DNA from: Verpa conica
Lineage: Eukaryota > Ascomycota > Pezizomycetes > Pezizales > Morchellaceae
Length of the DNA stretch: 64,000 bases
Direction: 5' to 3'
Assembly (NCBI GenBank): GCA_033030425.1
Contig: JAUFSD010000017.1
Location: 868,001-932,000, forward strand
Both the position numbers and the translations under genes were made by a program. Below the pieces are notes generated by a model. It was not told the origin of the DNA, did no database searches, and saw nothing but the letters and a program-made list of their open reading frames with translations. Of the stretch, positions 59,001 to 64,000 are shown piece after piece (the stretch's first letter is position 1; every line of letters starts with the position of its first letter).

Positions 59001-59728
59001 TAGGTACTATAGATAACTTATGCCTGGCTTTTTGTATGATTTTGAGGTTTTTATGTGAAAGGATTTTGGTGAGTTTTGGTGCTGTGTCTTCTCACTACGA
59101 GTATTTAATAAATGCCTGAGTATGGAGGAGATAATAATATCACTAAATGTAATCTCTTTTAGCTATATAACATAGGAGTTCTTTGTATCTTAGGGATTTC
59201 TTTTTACACTCGTTAGTTCGGGAGATTACGAATTAACTCTTTATAGCCCTGCTGGCCGTTTGATACGATGGCGTACCTCCTACACATACATGTATACCAA
59301 TAATGCCTTGCCTCCATATTTGCACCTCATTGGCCTATTACCGTTTCCAAGCCTTGCTAGCGGCGACTTTGTAGTCCAAAGCTCAAAGCTAGAAGATTAT
59401 CTTTGCGTTCGCGTTCAGCAGCTGGTTTGCAGGAGACCGGGGTTAATAAACTCGTGGGGCAACAATTTACGCATAGGCGCAAAGTCTTTACTCTATATAA
59501 TAAATCCACCTCTTTTTGTAATTCTGGGCCACGAGTGATGCAGCACGGAGTCTTGCCAACCAATTCAATGACGAGGAACTTACCGGGTTAGTGCCACTTG
59601 GCGAGAAAGTTTCACAGAGCCTCATTTAAACCCGAGCCCAAAGACAGCCAAATTATCAGGGTGCCCGGTAACATCTACAACTTCACAATACCGTAATACC
59701 GAGATATCACCACACATTAGTTGTAGCT

Positions 59729-60528
59729 ATGTTTATACTCGTGAGAGTTCCCCTTCTAGGTTATTTTCAGGGGAAGGCACCCGCTGACCCATAGATATTT
59801 GTAGTCCTCCTTCACCGACCTCGTCATAATCGATCCGCAGGACTTCTCAAAGTCCACTGTCGACGCGCTCGAAGACCAGATCAACGCTAAATATGCCAAC
59901 AAGGTTTTCTTCATTTCTCTATCCAGCTTCGCCTTCGGCTAGGCTGACTGTGGTGTGGTGAGATAGGTTGTCTATAATATAGGCCTCTGTATCTGTCTTT
60001 GGGACATACTTAAAGTTAGTGAGGGTATGGTAGGCCACGGGAGCGGTTCCGCACATGTCAACGGTAGGGAGCTTCACTATAAGTAATTTTATACGATGGT
60101 AAAGCTGACATATGAGGGTAGTTGAATTTAGGTTAATTGTCTTTCGACCATTTAAGGGTGAAGTTCTCACAGGCCGTATCTCTTCCTCCACTGCGCACGG
60201 AATCAGAGTACGAACAGACTTCTTCGATGAGATCTTCATTCCTCAGCGATCACTCTTTGAAGGTACCACGTTCGATGGCAAGGAACAAGTCTGGATTTGG
60301 AACAATGATGGTCAAGAATTCTACATGGATAAGAACGAGTTGATTCGTTTTCGGATCGAAGAAGAGCAGTTTGTTGATCAACTACCGATACCGCCACACC
60401 TCAAGAACGAGGAAGCGAGTCTTCATAAAAAGCCACCATATGCTCTTACTGCTTCATGCCAACAGGCTGGAATGGGACTTGTACAATGGTGGCTAGAGGA
60501 CGATGAAGGACAAGAGGAGCAAGAATAG
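59729..60528 (+). CDS. RPC25: RNA polymerase III subunit Rpc25 (RPC8, Rpb7-like)
   Basis: Exons 59729–59746, 59805–59903, 59967–60063 and 60122–60528 join in phase to 206 residues, close to yeast Rpc25 (212). With Rpc17 it forms the Pol III stalk used in initiation. The N-terminal RNP-like part reads DFSKSTVDALEDQINAKYAN, VVYNIGLCICLWDIL and VEFRLIVFRPFKGEVLTGRI, then the S1/OB-type domain follows (HGIRVRTDFFDEIFIP, QVWIWNNDGQEFYMD). The acceptor at 60121 was chosen because it restores HVNVEFRL across the last intron, whereas nearer AG sites give stops. The first exon is only 18 nt (MFILVR) and is slightly less certain. It is convergent with VPS10. Confidence 0.9.
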
Positions 60529-60932
60529 TAGTATACCGGTGATAATTCTAGTAAAGGCATATGATACCCTAATTTTGATCTTGCTCATCTCCCAATAATC
60601 TCCCATGAAACCAGCCTTCTAGATTTTATATCCTTAAACCTGAAAGCAAACCCAGTGGTTTCCGTTCTACGAAGCCTAGGAAAGTAAAGAAAACAATAAC
60701 ACAAACAAATCCCGTTAGGAAACAAAACTCCTGTCCCGACTCTCCTTCAGCGTCACTACAAAGCTTAGCTAATTATCAAGTCATAAAATATGCTTAAATA
60801 GAGTATCAAAAAGGAAAAAAGCTCAAGATTTTCAAAACTAATATCACAATCCGAATTGAACAAGTCATTTTCAACACCCCCTTCGTCTCTTCCTCATGTA
60901 AAAGGCAAGTATGAAACCACACCTTTCATCTC
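60529..60932. other. Convergent intergenic region RPC25–VPS10
   Basis: 404 bp, AT-rich, nothing recognisable beyond 3' untranslated sequence. Confidence 0.4.
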
Positions 60933-63900
60933 TTAAAACTCTTCATCATCATCACTTCCCAGCAGCTCACCCTCATCGTTGTTAACGATTGAGTAATCTG
61001 CGCCCCTTGCGAAAGACTGCCTACTAGTATACCGTCTCGTCCTAGTTAACTTACCACCAACCCATGTACCAATAGCCTGTAATATTGTCGGGATCGACAC
61101 AACAACTGCCACGAGAGCTGCAATGATGATGATAGGATACCTGACAAGAGGACTTTGTCCATTTGCATCCTCTCCAAGCCTGATAGTGCCGAACCTACCG
61201 TCTAGTATTTTCGTCCACACAAACCAACCAACCCCAAATGCAGCCGCGATGGGAAGAACCACAGCGAGGAATAGCATAAAGCCTTTGGCACCCCCCCGTT
61301 TCTTCTCAAACTCCTCTTCATGACCGGGGCAAGGCCTCGCTTTGGCTTTATCCTTCTCAAATTCCTTACCACCTTCACAAGTGGATATAGGGATGCGGCG
61401 GTAGCCAGTGGGTTCGAAGTATTCAATCGCGTTTTTGTCCTCTGTACAGATAGCCTTGTGATCTGGGGGCTTATAGCCTTCGACCAAGCCACAGGTTCCA
61501 TCAGGCTGTCGTTCAAAATTGAAATCACTGAAGTAGCATGGGTTAATAAAATGTGCATATCCACCTAACTCTAAAACAAGACTAGGATCACAAACCATTC
61601 AAAATCTCGACGGACGCACTCGCAATTCTTGGTAACCTTGTGTGACTTTTCAAGTGATCTTCCAATGTAGCAGTTGTGCGAGGGGATTTTACGGGCGTAC
61701 TCTGTGATACGTCCGAAGAGACAACCCTCGAGGCCTGCAGGGTGTTGAGGCACCCACATCTCAAAGTCATCACTGTTTGCTTCGTCTCCCTCCTTCAGTT
61801 CACCTATATATCATTATTAGACACCAGCACCTATGACAAATCGATTTTAATAGGAGACTTACATTGGATGTCTGTCACCGCTGTGAAATCCAACTGGATA
61901 GTCCAAAATTCGTCTCCACCACCTTCTTTTCTGCCCCAGAGCAAGAATTTTCTACTTGTATCAGTTGGCAGCGTTGAGATGTCTGAGATGACAAAGGTCT
62001 CGTCCTTTGAAAATACGTATTCGTGCCAGTTTTCACCCTCGTCAAGGGTGTATACTACGCGATCTGTCGCAGCCATCACATCAACGATTACAATGATAGA
62101 GCCTTGATCCCCGTACTCCCACATATGTTGTCCTTTCCGAATCTCCTTCCACGTGATGCCACCGTCTCTAGTCATGAAAGTATCGCCGTCCCTGTAACCA
62201 GTAAGGGTATCCCCAACATTTCCAATGCCTATCATCAAACCAATGGCAGAGCCAGATGCAAACGTATCCCGAGGATCAGTCCGTTCGGTGTAGTGATGTA
62301 GGTTTAGATGACACTCTTCGACTTTTTTGGGGTCGCATGCGAAATCTTTGCCCTTGGAGTCCTTCCCCACAACTTGTATAAATTCCCACGTTGCTCCATC
62401 ATTATGCGTGATCAAGCTTTGTAGTTTCTTCCTCTCTCCATCCCAGGCTTTGTCCGCATTAGAGACACGGTTGGCAATGGCGACACCCTCGAGACTGTGC
62501 ATCTTCTCAAAATCAACAAAGCCCAGCTCATTTCTGTTTACGGCGGCGAGAGATAGAACATAGTTTGTGCCGTTGAAGTTTGACTTTAAAAGGCTTCCAT
62601 ACTCGTACCCCTTCTTCGGATTGACAGTTACATGCAAGAAAACGGAATGTGTGACTGAATCTAGGACTGTGTATGCTGTCTGGTGGGGGACATTGAAATT
62701 GTGCGGGAACTTTGCTTCGGCGAAGTTATATCCATCGATCGATGCAGATGCTTTGAGAGAACTGCCGTCACTATTGACGCTTGCAACAACAATAAACTCT
62801 GCCATAGTTGCAAAGCCGATGGTATCAGTGAAATGCTCCTTCTTATCATCGAAAAAATTGTCGCTAGCAACGAGCTGATTGTTGCTAGAGCCGTTTTCCT
62901 TATCATCATGTTGGCAGAAAATCAACTTCTCCGACAAAACCTTTTGTCCCTCACCACGAACCCACTTGCAGACCCCAACATACGGGAGTAATTGGTGCCA
63001 TTCATAACCATTATCCTTAGTGTAAAAGGCGACAGCATGGCAAGTTTCGGCACTTTCGCATTCAGCTTGACCGGTCCAGATGAGCCACTCCTTCTTTGTC
63101 GGATGGAAATCTAGTACTTGGAGATTTTGCCTGTTCGGCTTCGAGGGTACACTATGCATTTTCTTCACAGTGTGCCCACGATCAAGAGTATACCAGATCT
63201 CATCTTTTGGCGTGATGAAATAGACAGAATCATAGAAGTGCGTGCTGGGGTAAATCGAGACAACATCGACATCTTCGAGAATCTGCTTCCATTCCCCACC
63301 ATGATCGTGGGTAAGCCAAATCTCCTGCTCCTCAGTTCTCATTATAATTGTCTAGTAAAAAAGAAGTTAGTCAGCCTACACTTCAAACCTAATTAAGTTA
63401 GATAACCCACTTCATCCTGGTTAGAGGAGCTATCTGAATTTTCGAGATAGTAGTATTCAATAACCTTCGCCCCAGAGAACGACTTCTTCTTGTTGGAGAT
63501 ATCACCATTTGATGGGGGGGCCGTAGAAACTAGGAGATGGTCAGTATACCTATCTTAAATTATTATTTTGGGGGGGGAGTACTAACCATCTTTGCAAGGC
63601 GTCTCCACCTTTTTATCTAGTTCCTTTCCTCCCTTGCAGTTATTTCCCGGAATCTTACGGTACCCGCTAGACCCCATGAATATGTCTTCAGGTTTCTTAC
63701 ATTCTCCAGAAGGAGTAGTGAATTTCGCACCCTTCGCTTTGACACATTCATCTTCTTTCTTTCCGTCCTTCCTGACATAATTGAAATCGCACTCGAAATC
63801 TTGGTCCGTGCATTCACAAATCTCTTCCTGTGGTTCGGGGTCCTCGTAGACGTTACCAACATAGCATTTGGCATCCTTCTTCCGTCTCCAGAAGTACTGC

Positions 63901-64000
63901 TTGTGACCCATGAGACAGTCTGGTTCTCCTTTTTCATCAAATCGTGCGTACCATTTTTCATAGTCGCCATTCTTATCTTTCGTATCAAGCTTACATTCAC
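60933..64000 (-). CDS. VPS10: Vacuolar sorting receptor Vps10 (sortilin), C-terminal part, runs off right edge
   Basis: Five exons on the minus strand are visible (63587–64000, 63411–63529, 61863–63351, 61596–61803, 60933–61527), about 941 residues in consistent phase; the N-terminal part lies beyond the window. Vps10 cycles between late Golgi and endosome and delivers carboxypeptidase Y and other cargo to the vacuole. The first visible segment is the Cys-rich 10CC end of the first VPS10 domain (ECTDQDFECDFNY). The second beta-propeller follows with sortilin/Asp-box repeats (IWLTHDHGGEW, TRDGGITWKE, TLDEGENWHEY), then the second 10CC module (CECVRRDFECDFNFERQPDG), a membrane helix (FMLFLAVVLPIAAAFGVGWF), a further hydrophobic stretch and an acidic tail ending SDDDEEF. 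The tandem two-propeller layout is the fungal Vps10 form. Confidence 0.92.

Larger units (their letters stand above)
55639..59728. other. Gene-poor region with short tandem repeats
   Basis: About 4.1 kb with no supported gene. The first 450 bp are purine-rich with short tandem repeats (GGCT at 55933–55952 and GACTGCGA-type at 55991–56028). TACATGTA palindromes lie at 58748–58755 and 59287–59294. A 140-codon frame at 57063–57485 shows no similarity. A tRNA-Ser-like A-box string near 56830 has no partner B box. Confidence 0.45.

Noticed and set aside
1..64000. CRISPR array, bacterial operons or rRNA genes
   Set aside because: No regularly spaced direct repeats with spacers and no rRNA motifs were seen; the spliced genes show a eukaryotic nuclear genome.

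Overview
This window is nuclear DNA of a filamentous ascomycete fungus. The genes are split by many short GT–AG introns (mostly about 45–140 bp), with branch-site-like CTAAC or CTAAT shortly before the acceptor. The products are fungal orthologues: Pta1/symplekin, Lrg1, Fzo1, Yea4, Tpc1, Jac1, Rpc25 and Vps10. A UBE2Z-type E2 and an NTAQ1-type amidase point to Pezizomycotina rather than a budding yeast; an early-diverging class such as Pezizomycetes is possible but not shown. Exon structures were built by hand, and a model was kept only where donor and acceptor phases agree and family motifs run across the junctions.

Layout. 0–8 kb: partial RGG/PQ-rich gene (−), COA3 (+), PTA1 (+), She3-like coiled-coil gene (+). 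8–10.4 kb: gene-free DNA with two small TA-flanked inverted-repeat elements of one pogo-like family. 10.4–14 kb: a 15-exon gene (+) for a 902-residue protein I do not recognise. 14.8–16.8 kb: a UBE2Z-like E2 with a second UBC domain (−). 18.5–23 kb: LRG1 (+). 25.2–27.7 kb: FZO1 (+). 29–32 kb: TAF3 and a Yap-like bZIP factor (both −). 33.6–36.7 kb: a PlsC acyltransferase and a UBE3D/Ipa1 protein (+). 37–42.5 kb: YEA4 (−), an N-terminal glutamine amidase (+) and a membrane-anchored pepsin-fold protein lacking its first catalytic Asp (−). 42.5–47.8 kb: AT-rich gene desert with decayed repeats. 47.8–50.8 kb: a GBBH-like dioxygenase (−) and TPC1 (+), divergent from a 224-bp gap. 53.5–55.6 kb: JAC1 and an acidic orphan (both −). 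55.6–59.7 kb: second desert. 59.7–64 kb: RPC25 (+) and the C-terminal part of VPS10 (−).

There is no operon-like logic; neighbours are mostly convergent or divergent housekeeping genes. Several products are mitochondrial (Coa3, Fzo1, Tpc1, Jac1, perhaps the dioxygenase), but this is probably coincidence. The most novel items are the unknown 15-exon gene, the tandem-UBC E2, the degenerate aspartic-protease-like membrane protein and the small transposon-derived elements.
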